From: Dirofilaria immitis
Taxonomy: Eukaryota; Nematoda; Chromadorea; Rhabditida; Onchocercidae
DNA length: 64,000 bases
Direction: 5' to 3'
Assembly: GCA_024305405.1 (NCBI GenBank)
Contig: JAKNDB010000098.1
Coordinates: forward strand, 682,001-746,000
Shown: positions 19,312-32,077 of the stretch, in pieces
Layout of the letters: every line of letters begins with the position of its first letter
Numbering within the stretch: the stretch's first letter is position 1
The notes under the pieces: generated by a model
What the model was told of the DNA's origin: nothing
Database searches by the model: none
What the model saw: the letters and a program-made list of their open reading frames with translations, nothing else
Program-made: the position numbers and the translations under genes

Positions 19312-22300
19312 ATGATCCTTACTGTTAGCTCTACTAATTCTTTCATCGGTTTGTTATGCTTCCTGATATTATCATCATCTACAATCGGAAATGCAAGCAT
19401 TGATGGTGAATTTCAGTTTTTCATTGAAATATCTGAATGATCATTATTGATTTCTTAATAATTTTATGCATCTTTTTTTTCCAAATATATCATAGCTTGG
19501 CGTAATTCGTTTCGTTAATGAAGTAATCATAATGAAACTGATGAAAGCATTATGAAACTTTTGGTAATTATTTTCAAGGAATTTAAATATAATCAAGAAA
19601 TTATCAGGAAATATCTATTCTGTTATTATAAAATAAATTCTAATAAATTTTAATAATATATTCCATGGAACTCTAATATATATTCTACTAAATCGTAAAA
19701 TATATTTTACTAAATTCCAAAATATATTCCAGTAAATCTTACAATTATAGGGATAGTAAATCCTACAATTATTTTAGAATTGTACTGTAAAAGTCTCAAC
19801 TTACTAATCCATAAAATAAGTCTAATAAACCCTAAAATATTTCGTAGTAAATTCTAAAATATATATTTTAATAGATCCTAAAATACATTCCATCAAATTT
19901 TAAAATATGCTATGGTAAATTTCAAATAAATAATTTACAATTGCAACGATAATTTATTGGCTTACATTGTAGTATTCTTAACTTTTTGTTTTAATATGTA
20001 AGATAAGTTCAAATCTTAATCAATATTAATCATTCTTTAATAAACATTAATCAGTGTAACTAATGGATTAGCAGTAATTAATATAGTCATGATTAATAAT
20101 ACAATGAATTTTAGATAATATAATAATGAAAATAAATGAAATAAAAATATTTCTTCAATATTTTATTGCGCCTATTCATATTTACTATTTTATGTAATTT
20201 TTAGCGACATTATGAATATAATTTTTTAATTTAAATTTAATACATTTCTATAAAATAATATATATTATTTCATTGAAAATGACAAAAATAATTTTTTATT
20301 TTAACGATTAAAATTATTTTAAATTAAAAAAAAATGCTTTTGAAGCATTGAAATCATGTTTTGAACGATATATTGGTCAACGATTATCAAATTTATCACC
20401 ATATCATAGTGAATGGCGAATGAAAACACCGGAAGAATGTTTACTCTTTTGTGCACTTTCTTCGGTATATTCTAAATTTCGTCTTTTTTATGGTTTTATT
20501 TTCCATTATTGAAATTGATAAATAAATGCACAGATGATAATAAGCTATTCTGATAAATTAATCGATCACAAAATATTAGAATTAATTTTTGCAACTTTAG
20601 CGCATTAATCGAAATGAAAGCATTAATTGTATTTTTTTCTTTTAATAATAAGATATATTAAGTATTCGATTTTTGATATATTAAAATTTCACTCATCATA
20701 AAAATGAATCTTTTAATTCATTTTTTCTTTATAATAAATAAAATAATTTATATTAATTAATATTTAATTATTTTTATAAATTTTACAGTCTCGTTGTCGT
20801 TCTATAGTTCATGATACTTTACAACATATTTGCTATTATTTTTTGAATGATGGACAAAATCATACACAAGTAATTCGTGGAATGATTTATTTTCGAGTAA
20901 CGGAAAAAAATGCTTAGGTAATGTTTAATTATTATTATCATAGTGATAATTATAATATATAAATGTTTAATTATTACTATCATAGTGATAATTATAATAT
21001 ATAAAATATCAATTAAAAAAATATTTCAATCTAATTTTTTCATAAAATTAAATTAATTTAATATAAGTTTTAATAATTTAATAACAAATTACTAATTTTA
21101 TTTATCAAAATTTCATATTATTACATTTGTTTCTACGCTGCAAGTATACGCTGCAAGTGCAATCTTTTGTTGGGGACTGCAAAAAGTTTTCTACGTTGGA
21201 AATTTGCATGATTAATATGGTATAGATAAATTAATTACCTGAAGCACTAATTAATATGAATAAATTAATTTACCTAAATTGATACTTCATATTCGTAACT
21301 ATATCCCTATCACACTTCATCTTTAACTTCAATTTTTCTTCCAGATCAGTTTCTAAATGATTCCAATCTGATACTTCCGAATTCAGAATCCGCAATTCCG
21401 ACAACAACACTATCTCCGAAGAAATACGAACGACCAGCAGTAGTGCATGCGAATCCGCTGATTCATGTACCACCTGGCGGACGAGCTATAACTCCTACTC
21501 CTTATTTCAACAATCAACAACAATTGAAAAAGCATGAAAAGTTGAATGAAACGAATCTTACCGTATTAACTTCCACTATGACTGCATCTGATAGTATCAC
21601 AATTCCTATCAATGCTACCACTGATAATAATTCTTCACCTCTGACAACAATTTCTACGACAACTGCTCCAATATTTTCAACAATACGCTCCGAAAAAGAT
21701 GAAATTTATGATGAATCTGTCGAACTGATACCAGCATCTGAATTTTCTTCGTTAAATTATCCAGCGCTTTCTTCGGAGCGCGAAGGTAATTCTACTAATT
21801 CAACAACATTCAGAAGATCTAAAGCATTGGAGCAAACAATCCAATCAAATCATCAAACATTTCCTATGAATGATGCGTCATTCTTCGTCGGAAACGTTGC
21901 AAATCTTCCACAACTCGACGCAAATTTCGGGAAAGATCGTCAAAAAGATGGTGTTGATTTGAATAAATTGTTAAAAGCGAATCAGGAAGATGTTAGACGA
22001 TCACCAATTAAAACTTTAATGGATGATAAAATATTAAATAAGGTAAAGCTAACAATGTTATCATTCTATTTTTGGAAGTATCTGCTGATCTCTAATTATC
22101 ATTAAATAATATATCAGATGGAAGTATGTAAAGTTTTAATGATATTATTCGCTAAATTAATTTTATTTAATTCTTTTCTCAATTTTGACTCATTTTTTTA
22201 GTATTTCGAATCATACATTATAGATTTTTTCAAGAAAAATTCTATTTATATCAAATTTTGCTATCATTTCAAACTATAATGAAATAATTATTTAGGATAT

Positions 22301-24945
22301 AAATAAGATGTTAACAGTATTGCATGCTGATAATACCATTACTGATAAGCTGATACCAATTCCAATTCCAACAGTTAAGTCGATCTCGATAACTTTATCA
22401 AAAAAATGATGAAATGAAAAAGCTTTCTTCACCAGGTTTCTTCTTTGATAAGACTAAATACTATTTTATTTACTTTATTTTATTTTATTTGCAATTCTTA
22501 TGAATCAAAGATGAGTTTAGTACAAAAAATGGTGATTGTATAAAAGCTAATGTGATTTAGAAAACAGGAATGGATCACAGATGAATTATTTATGATAAAT
22601 AATTGATAAGTTGATTAGTATTGCCTTTTTTTCATTAATTCAGAAAATTAGTGAAAGGATGGCGTATCAGAAAGCAGTTTCATATTGATAAAATTTTTCC
22701 TCCCTTTTGAAACCAGTTTTGTTTATCAAATCTTGCTTTTGTCTCCTCAAAACAACTTCATGTTATCAAATCGTTCACGTATCACTTTTGTCTATTTTTG
22801 TTTTGACTTTCTCTTACTTTCTAAATCATATCAATCTTAAAAATGATTAATCAATACTGTTGATTATTGTAATCAATAATATATACAAATCTCTAGCCAT
22901 ACAATAACCATATGCCAGCTATATGTGAAAATCACATTATGATTTTATCATATTGCTGAAATCTGCGTTTAAGAAAACCCCAATATTATTCCTTCAATTT
23001 TTAAAAGTATTATTCCTTTAATTCCGAATTAATAATGCTTATTCACAATTAAATAATAATATCGATAGTTACTGTAGCTAATAATAATATCCACAAGTAC
23101 TGTAATTAATAATATATACAAGTACTGTAACTGTACAGTAACTATACATCAGCAATATGCCGGAGCAATGAATATGAAGTATGGTTGGTTGTTGAAAATG
23201 CTATATTACAAATTGATAAGTTTCAAAAGAAGGCAAATGCTGAATCAGTACAAATTATGCAAAACGAAATGTAACCTTATCACTGTTCGTTTATTTATAT
23301 TTTTATCTACAATATATGTTTGTTTAGATTCTTAGCCAAATTATTTAATAAAAGAAAAAGATATGAAGTATCTTTATCTTTCTCATAATAATCAATTAAT
23401 ACATTTAATGCATTAAGTTGTAATATTACTTGCTCTTATTTATAATTAAAATTAAAATTAAAATTTGCAGAATTCCGGAAGTGAATGTATTTCTTATACA
23501 TATGACGATGTAAAACGAAATTGTATAACATATACCAGTAATGATATCAATGTATCATCGGTAGCTTTCTTATCATCACCTGAAACTGATTTCAGTATTC
23601 GAACAGCTATCAAATTTTGCTATCCAGGTTTTATTCTTATCCTTTTAATCATTGAATTTGGAAAGATGAAAAATTTATATATTTTAATTCTTTAAAGATT
23701 TAATTCTTTAAAAGATAAAAAGCCTAAATACATCTAAATACCTTAAATTAAAAATTAAAATTATCAGCTTAATACTAAACTATTCAATCTTGTATCGAAT
23801 ATTTCTGAACTTTGTTTATGATTTTAGAAAATTTGGCTTTTTCGATGAATGTTCTGAATTTATCGCATTTCTTGATCGTGATATGGATATTAGGCCTCGA
23901 GAAATTTTTGATGATATCTCGAAAAATTATCACGGATTACATGAATGCATTGAACTATGCATTCTGGCACCTTATTTTCATTGCAAGGTATTATTTACTT
24001 GGAATAATTTTCCTTCAGCTTTGATAATAGGTTATCATTTAGATTATGTGATAGTTTACATAATCTATCTTATCACTCATTAATCGTTTATGGTAAGCAA
24101 TGCAATTTTCCATAGTAAAATCTAACAATATAAATCATTTGGCCAACATTTTTCTAATACATATATATATAAATTTCGAACTTTGAAAAGGAACAGGAAT
24201 AATGTAATTGTCGAATATATCACACAATATTCAAGTCCTTTTTCATTTCAACATTATCACTGATAAGGAGTCGGAAAATTCAAGTTTTCTTGAAAATTCT
24301 TATAAAAAAAAGTCTGTATTAAAAGTTAATATAGAAACTGCAAAATTTGCGTTTTTGTTTTTATTTTTTTTCGCAATAATTTATAATTGATTAAAACGCA
24401 TTTAATATTTATAAGAATTTCTAATACAGACTGATCATATTTTGATCAAATTATTGATTTTTTTATTTAATTTTTAAATTTACAGTCAGCAAGATTTTTT
24501 ATTAATTTGGGAAAATGTTTGCTATATGATGAAAATTCCTCATCAAAACCTGAATATTTTCACGAGCATCAACAACATGGTTCGATTTATTTCGAGAATG
24601 GATGTGAACAATTTGATGAAAAACTAAGTTGAAATAATTTTTTTATTTTTAAAATTTTAATAAATTTTAAATGAATAAAAAAGTCGATATTCTATAAAAA
24701 GCGAAATTATTTTTGAAATAAAAAAATTTGTCGAATTCCAAAATATTCGTATAATTTTTTTTTTTTTTTTTGATAAATTAACAGAGTTTCTTTTTCGTTA
24801 GATAAGTATTTAAGAAATCTAATGGAAAATTTCAAAAAAAAAAATTAATTTTTCAGTTTCAATACCTATTAAACCATCTGATAATATCCGACAAAAACAA
24901 CAACAACAACAACAACTTTCCCGTATTTACTATATTGAAAATTGA
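19312..24945 (+). CDS. Secreted protein with three PAN/Apple domains and a Ser/Thr-rich linker
   Basis: Likely extracellular or apical-matrix protein; PAN domains bind proteins or sugars. Exons: 19312-19405, 20346-20464, 20789-20917, 21345-22042, 22296-22373, 23153-23270, 23471-23627, 23828-23987, 24486-24627, 24857-24945; about 595 residues. Exon 1 encodes a signal peptide (FIGLLCFLILSSSTIGNA). PAN1 spans exons 2-3: SCFERYIGQRL, EECLLFCAL, RCRSIVHDT, HICYYF, final Cys in KKCL. The long fourth exon is a Thr/Ser/Asn-rich, mucin-like linker. PAN2 (CRSNEYEVW, ECISYTYDDVKRNC) lacks the usual Cys pair of the central helix. PAN3 has ECIELC, HCKS, GKCLLYD and a final Cys. The tail has six glutamines before the stop. 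Four one-base additions are needed (A run 20904-20910; donor 22373; AAA 23267-23269; A run 23828-23831); then all phases agree. No ZP domain, unlike NOAH or LET-653, so no C. elegans name is assigned. Confidence 0.78.
20921..21004. repeat. 42-base sequence duplicated in tandem (intron of PAN gene)
   Basis: GTTTAATTATTATTATCATA... and GTTTAATTATTACTATCATA... follow each other directly and differ at about one base. The AT-rich dyad TATCATAGTGATAATTATA within each copy could form a small hairpin. Confidence 0.7.
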
Positions 24946-25166
24946 GAATCTGATGGATGTTAAATAATTAATTTTTTAAATTTTGATTATTTGTAATTAT
25001 TTTCAGTCATTAATGAATTAATTAATATTCATTATTACATATATATGTACTTTTTTATTTTCGCTAAAGATCTCATTTTATGCGAAATAAAAAAGCGAAA
25101 AATATATTCTAAATTTATTTATAATTCTGCATGAACAATTATCATTTAAAATTAAGTATTAATAAT

Positions 25167-25724
25167 ATTGCTTAATAATTAAACCTAAAACTACTCATTT
25201 ATTTGACGTAAAATACGTATATTGCTTAATAATTAAACCTAAAACTACTCATTTATTTGACGTAAAATACGTATATTGCTTAATAATTAAACCTAAAACT
25301 ACTCATTTATTTGACGTAAATACGTATATTGCTTAATAATTAAACCTAAAACTACTCATTTATTTGACGTAAAATACGTATATTGCTTAATAATTAAACC
25401 TAAAACTACTCATTTATTTGACGTAAAATACGTATATTGCTTAATAATTAAACCTAAAACTACTCATTTATTTGACGTAAAATACGTATATTGCTTAATA
25501 ATTAAACCTAAAACTACTCATTTATTTGACGTAAAATACGTATATTGCTTAATAATTAAACCTAAAACTACTCATTTATTTGACGTAAAATACGTATATT
25601 GCTTAATAATTAACCTAAACTACTCGTTTAAACTAACTAAAACTACTCATTTATTTGACGTAAAATACGTATATTGCTTAATAATTAAACCTAAAACTAC
25701 TCATTTATTTGACGTAAAATACAT
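25167..25724. repeat. Minisatellite 1: ~10 copies of a 54-base unit
   Basis: Unit starts at 25167, 25221, 25275, 25328, 25382, 25436, 25490, 25544, 25598 and 25673. Each begins ATTGCTTAATAATTAAACC and ends ...GACGTAAAATACGTAT. Copies are nearly identical. One is 53 bases, and the ninth is rearranged to about 75 bases (25598-25672) with a partial extra segment. The unit contains the dyad ACGTAAAATACGT. It lies about 220 bases after the PAN gene stop. Confidence 0.95.
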
Positions 25725-27552
25725 GTAATAATTAAGACATAAGAATGAAATGTCATATTAATTATAAATAATATGTTTATCATTTTTTTTATTTTACATC
25801 TTTTACGATAAAAAAAAGAGAAGAAAAAAAATTAAAATATAAATATCATTCAAAAAATAAAAAAATTTTTTTAAGAAAGATTATTTCGTTTTTTTTTCTA
25901 TTTTTTTTTTTGGTTAAATGTTATGGATGGAATGTATTTGCTATTTTGTATTTACAATAAATTTTAATATTTAACGTTTTTATTTATTTATTACTAATAT
26001 TGATATATTAGTATTACATTATAATTTAAATATAATTATACATATATTTATAAAAATTTTTAATCAATTATCAAATCTTATATATTTATCATGATAAGTA
26101 TATATTATATCATATTAAAAATTGCTTAATAACTTAATAATCCTATCATAAAAGAATTAAAAAGTTTCTTTTTTTTCTGTTTTTTTTTTTGAATGATTCA
26201 TTAGAAATTACTTTACATTAAAAGTATAAAAGTGATAATATCAAACTATCATACATATTATCATTATTCTATTCGATCATTTTCATTCATCTTTGATCAT
26301 TTCTCTTACCATTTTCATAAATTCTTTTTTCTTTCTTTTTAAAATTTTACCAAAGAAAAAAAATTTATTAAAAATTTTAATTTATTTCGTATCAATCAAT
26401 TTTCTTCTTTTTTTTCAATTATATAATTTAATTTTATACATTTATTTATCTATTAATAATGATAATCTTTTAATCAATCTTATCATTTTTTAATTAATTA
26501 ACAATTATCATTTATTTATATTACTGATTGTATTATCATAATGATCAGCAATATAGCTTCAATTATATTTTTGACATATCGCTCATTTTTACGCTTATTT
26601 AATTACGTAAAATTTGTATATTTCATTCATAAAAATATTCAAATTATTAATATATAATGCATTAAATAATATTTTAACTTAATATTCTTTTATATATTTA
26701 TGCGTAAATAAGCAAATGAATCGTTTGATCAATCGATCAGATATTTTGATTCTTTCAAATTACTTACGAACATTATGAAATTTCATTTCGGCATAGCGAT
26801 TCATATTGCGATTTGTAATTATTCAAAAAAAAAGTTCGCAAAACTTTGATTTGCAAGATTTCATCTTTCTTATGTAATTTTGATGTAATAAAAGAAATGA
26901 AATAAATTCCTTTTATATTATTTTAGTGCACTGAGGAATTATTTAAGAATATGTGAAATTGAGGCCAAAATAAGCCTAATTTAAATTATGGCCTATGAAA
27001 TAAAAATTGGATTATAAAATTGAGACTAAAATAAGTTTCTGAAATTAGAAAATTGTAATTGAAATTGGGATTAAAAAAAAATTTATGAAATTATAATTGA
27101 AGTAAGCCTATGAGATTTGGAGCCAAAAGAAGTATATAAAGCTAAGGTCAAAGTTAAATATCTAAAATTGGAATCAAAATAAATTCATGGTTTATCGCTT
27201 ATAAATGAAAAGAAAAAAATATCAATCAAATGCAATTGAATAAATTCTTCTTCACTAAAACATTAAATTAAAAATGAAAAAAGTTTTTTACTTTTATAGA
27301 ATTTGAAGAAAAGGGTAAAAGGAATGAGGAGAGAAAGAGAAATTGAAAAAATATATAAATTCTCTTCGATCCATGACATTATATTTCTTGCAATATTTCA
27401 AATTTTATTTTCTATCTCTTCTAAAAGCTGGTTATTTAGCAATATTTTTAGAAAATATTTTAATTAAATTTTAAAATAGAAATTATAAATTCTTTGAGAT
27501 TATAAATTTTAAGTAATAGAATTAATTGATGAAGCATTTCTGATACATTTCG

Positions 27553-27553
<1 letters not shown>

Positions 27554-27592
<39 letters not shown>
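27554..27592. repeat. (TAA)n microsatellite
   Basis: About twelve uninterrupted AAT/TAA triplets. Non-coding context. Confidence 0.9.
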
Positions 27593-28528
27593 TTATGATT
27601 GTTTATGCTACATTTGCATTATAATATACTCTTGACTGATTTAATTATATTTACATCAAATTTATAAAACAAGTTCTAAAAACATTTCCTTATTTGCTAA
27701 TTTGAAATTAATTTTTTTCTTTTTAATTTAAATGACTTATTGAAATAGTAACTAATTTTTCGAATTGGAATTTTTCCTTAAAATTATTTAATGATAATCA
27801 TTTATTTAAAATTGTTATATTTTGATATTTAATATATTCATATAATTTTATGATTGTTATGAAATTTTTCATTAATACTCTACCTGGGCGAATGATTAAT
27901 TTTTCCCGTTAAAAATTTTGCTGATAAAATCATGTTATGATTGCAAGTCTCGGATAATCATTTTCCGGTAAAGTTCAGCATTGCAAAAATTCGTTTAAAA
28001 GTAAATATTTTACTAATATCGAGAACAACAAATCATAGCATTTAATTAAATGATGAAATTGAATTATTTGAGTTAATATATTACGTATATGAATATGCGT
28101 GTATACGTGTATGCACGTCTACACGTTTCACGTTTATATATACATATATGTATTATGTAAAAATATTAGATTTATTCCTTTCTCGCAATAAATGACTAAG
28201 ATAATAATCAATGATGAAATTGTTAAGTAGAAAAGTTGTAAATTCTGTTGAAGTGAAAAATTATTTAAAAATTTCGGATGATTGTTTGCTTTCGAGAATT
28301 TGTCAACGTGATGATAATCAAGTATTGAAGGAAAAAAAACGTAATATTACGTATTTCTGTTACGTTTATTGTAAAGCATTTCGATTTGTTCACTTATTTA
28401 TTTGTTATTCAATCAAAATTTTTATCATTATTTTATCATTGTTAAAATTATTGACCTGCTTGCTAAGCATTACACTTAACTGATATAAAAATAAAATTAT
28501 CTTAAAATTTGGAATCAATTTTTTGTTA

Positions 28529-28575
28529 AATTTAATATAAAAAATATTATTTGCATTTTTCATCGTTATCAATTT
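28529..28575 (+). repeat. 47-base sequence repeated exactly at 29333-29379
   Basis: The block beginning AATTTAATATAAAAAATATT and ending ATCGTTATCAATTT occurs here and again 804 bases downstream, where it directly abuts minisatellite 2. Outside the 47 bases the flanks differ. Confidence 0.85.
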
Positions 28576-29332
28576 TCTGAAAATATAAGTTCATTCATTT
28601 TACAAATTAGACGAAATTAATTTGATAAAATGGAATTCACTTTTTTAATTCTATGATAATATTAAAGATAACAGTACTTTTGCTGGTAACATAAGTATCA
28701 GTTTCCTAAATTCTCGAGGAAAAATTTTAATAATTTCTTTTGTTATTTTTGCTCTCTCATGGCATAATAATCTTTCATTTCGATTTGCAGAAAAAAAGCG
28801 AATAAATGAAATCAAAATTCGTATAAATTTTCGAGAATGGAAAAAGTTTTCGAAAAAGTTTTACAAAAATTCTCGACGCTTTATTTTTGAAAGAAAAATT
28901 GAAAAAAAACTTAAAATCAATCATTTCTTAATTTTTTTTGCATATATTTTCAGTAAGCTTATATTTATCTGTTAAAATATGAATCGCATATAATTTAACG
29001 ATATGCCATAGTTTCAGAATTTTCATGTTGCAAGAAAATTGCTTCAGAAAACTCTAATAAAATCTATCTGCTCATACGATCATGTAACATAAATAATCAT
29101 TTCCAGAATCCTGTATTTCCAGAATTCCTGTAATTAATTTTTACAAACGATTCTGATTTTAATCATACAAAATTGTGTACAATTGATGTTTTTCGTCTAA
29201 AAAAATTCTTCAACGATTTTTGTTTATAAAAGATGTGAAATTGTCATAAGAGATTATATATATATTAATGTGATGTGATTCTGATTTAATTAAATCATTG
29301 ATGATTCTTATTTACGCAATATATATATATAT

Positions 29333-29379
29333 AATTTAATATAAAAAATATTATTTGCATTTTTCATCGTTATCAATTT
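29333..29379 (+). repeat. Second copy of the 47-base direct repeat, at the edge of minisatellite 2
   Basis: Identical to 28529-28575. Its last two bases overlap the first unit of the 50-base array, so the array edge coincides with the end of the duplicated block. Confidence 0.85.
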
Positions 29380-29739
29380 ACGTGTAATGTATTCTTCATT
29401 TGATAAAGCGTTGATAGATAATGAATGTTACGTGTAATGTATTCTTCATTTGATAAAGCGTTGATAGATAATGAATGTTACGTGTAATGTATTCTTCATT
29501 TGATAAAGCGTTGATAGATAATGAATGTTACGTGTAATGTATTCTTCATTTGATAAAGCGTTGATAGATAATGAATGTTACGTGTAATGTATTCTTCATT
29601 TGATAAAGCGTTGATAGATAATGAATGTTACGTGTAATGTATTCTTCATTTGATAAAGCGTTGATAGATAATGAATGTTACGTGTAATGTATTCTTCATT
29701 TGATAAAGCGTTGATAGATAATGAATGTTACGTGTAATG
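29378..29739. repeat. Minisatellite 2: seven identical copies of a 50-base unit
   Basis: Units begin TTACGTGTAATGTATTC at 29378 and then every 50 bases to 29678, with a 12-base partial copy at 29728. I see no difference between the seven copies, which suggests very recent expansion or active homogenisation. Each unit contains ATTTGATAAAGCGTTGATAG. Confidence 0.96.
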
Positions 29740-29812
29740 AATAAAATTAAACGAGTTGAAATGGCTTATTTATTTATAAACAAAAATTAGATAAATTGAT
29801 CATTCTATTGCT

Positions 29813-29835
29813 ATATATATATATATATATATATA
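29813..29835. repeat. (TA)n microsatellite
   Basis: Perfect alternating TA run of about 22 bases shortly after minisatellite 2. Confidence 0.9.
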
Positions 29836-29933
29836 CTTGTTCTACCAGTTTTAATATTTGTTAAAAACAATACATAAAATATATGTCTGTTATTTTGCAT
29901 GAAAGTTTTACTACAATCGGTTAATTTATAAAC

Positions 29934-30040
29934 ATGCATCCATGCATGCATGTATGTATGTATGTGTCTGTATGTGTGTGTATGCATGTGTGTGTGTATG
30001 TATGTGTGTGTATTTGTGTGTGTGTATGTGTGTGCAGATG
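29934..30040. repeat. (TGTA)/(TG)n microsatellite
   Basis: Starts as CATGCATCCATGCATGCATG and continues as TGTA and TGTG repeats. The open frame across it is only the translated repeat (Cys-Val and Met-His rich) and is not a gene. Confidence 0.9.
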
Positions 30041-31363
30041 TATTTATTCGAATTTTATTTTATTGTACTTTTGTTTAGATTTTCAAACATTAATTTTTCA
30101 TTTATATAAAACTAGATTTTTTTTTTGACCAGGTGATTATCATCTCATAGGTAATTTTAATTTTCTTCTTTTCAGTTAGTACCATTCATTTTATAAGTAA
30201 TTTTAACTGTTTTTGAAATCTATGAGTATTTTTCTTTTATTTTACTTTTGTTAGATTTTTTAAAATTAATTTATTTATCTAAAATTAAACTTTTTTAAAT
30301 CAATTATTATCAGTCATTATCATTTCATTGATAATCAAAGTGTTTTTTTTATTTTTAAGTCTTTCATAGGTAATTTCAATCAGTATTATTATCATATAGG
30401 TAATTTTAATTTTACCTTTTATTCAATATTATCATTGCATAGATAATTTTAATCACATATTATCATTCTCATAGGTAAATATATGCAAGGATTGATTTAA
30501 ATGATATGATTAAATGAATTTTTGATTGCTTATTCTTGTTTTATATATTACAGTAATTTTGGGATTATTTTGGAAGGAAAAAGGAAATTAAAATTTGTAA
30601 ATAATTGATGCGAAAAGCTCTGATAATGCTGATTAAATGATAGTTGAGATAATTTGGATGAATTTTCATCCAAATTATAAATGAAAAACAACACAATTAT
30701 TATAAATGAGAGATGATAAAGAATATTAGAAAAGCAGGAAATGATAAAAGATAGAGGATGAAAATTTGAAAGTAAAATTGTTAAAATTTAATAAGTAGAA
30801 TTTATTTATTTTTCATTTTTTTTTACAACTTTCGACTGATTAATAATTTGTTTCTTCCGATCTGTTATTCTCTAAATGATAATATTTTTGGTTCAATAAA
30901 TTTTGATAATAGAAATGAATGAACATAACTAGCATATAGAAAGGGAAAAAAATTTAATTAATAATCATTGAATTAAATTTATTATTATCATATCAAACAA
31001 GTTTAACATGATAAACGAGTTTAACGTGATAAGCGAGTTTAACATGATAAGCGAGTTTAATTTAATAAGCTAAAATATTTTTGCATTATTTTTGAATTTT
31101 AAATTTATTATTAATTTAAAATTATTTAAGCTAATAGTTAGTTTGAAAAAAAAGTAAAAGGACAGGTTTTTCAAATTTCTTCAAGCAAAAATTTGCCGAT
31201 TATTTCGCTATAAAATATTGCATCTTTTTTCAATTTTAGGATATATGATGTATCAAATAAATTTTAAATGTTTATAATATTATGAGAAATTTTGCAATTA
31301 AATGAAATATATATATGTATATATATATAAGAGAAATGCTATTGCAAATAACGTGCAACATTT

Positions 31364-32077
31364 CTGATTCCTATCATCAATGTTGAAACTTCGTTCCTTT
31401 TACTAACTGATTCCTATCATCAATGTTGAAACTTCGTTCCTTTTACTAACTGATTCCTATCATCAATGTTGAAACTTCGTTCCTTTTACTAACTGATTCC
31501 TATCATCAATGTTGAAACTTCGTTCCTTCTTACTAACTGATTCCTATCATCAATGTTGAAACTTCGTTCCTTCTTACTAACTGATTCCTATCATCAATGT
31601 TGAAACTTCGTTCCTTTTACTAACTGATTCCTATCATCAATGTTGAAACTTCGTTCCTTCTTACTAACTGATTCCTATCATCAATGTTGAAACTTCGTTC
31701 CTTTACTAACTGATTCCTATCATCAATGTTGAAACTTGTCCTTTACTAACTGATTCTATCATCAATGTTGAAACTTCGTTCCTTCTTACTAACTGATTCC
31801 TATCATCAATGTTGAAACTTCGTTCCTTTTACTAACTGATTCCTATCATCAATGTTGAAACTTCGTTCCTTCTTACTAACTGATTCCTATCATCAATGTT
31901 GAAACTTCGTTCCTTTTACTAACTGATTCCTATCATCAATGTTGAAACTTCGTTCCTTTTACTAACTGATTCCTATCATCAATGTTGAAACTTCGGTCCA
32001 TGCTACTTCTGATTCCCATCATCAATGTTGAAACTTCGTTCCATGTTACTAACCCATTCTCATCAATGATATTGAAA
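31364..32077. repeat. Minisatellite 3: ~16 copies of a 43/44-base unit
   Basis: Units begin CTGATTCCTATCATCAATG at 31364, 31407, 31450, 31493, 31537, 31581, 31624, 31668, 31710, 31750, 31793, 31836, 31880, 31923, 31966 and 32009, with a degenerate end near 32052. Two length classes exist, ending in TTCCTTTTACTAA (43) or TTCCTTCTTACTAA (44), interspersed. Shorter copies of 40 and 42 bases occur near 31710-31792. The last copies diverge (TTCGGTCCATGCTAC), marking the ageing edge of the array. Confidence 0.95.

Noticed and set aside
23812..24024. 70-codon plus-strand hydrophobic frame
   Set aside because: Alternative frame of the third PAN exon. The other frame carries ECIELC and HCK and splices in phase to the last PAN exons.
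28211..28483. 90-codon plus-strand frame in the gene-poor region
   Set aside because: The second half is only Ile/Phe/Leu-rich AT-derived sequence; no homologue and no splice partner.
29934..30128. Cys/Val/Met-rich frame
   Set aside because: It is the translation of a TG/TGTA microsatellite.
25167..32077. Could the repeat arrays be CRISPR?
   Set aside because: Units are head-to-tail with no variable spacers, and the genome is a nematode.
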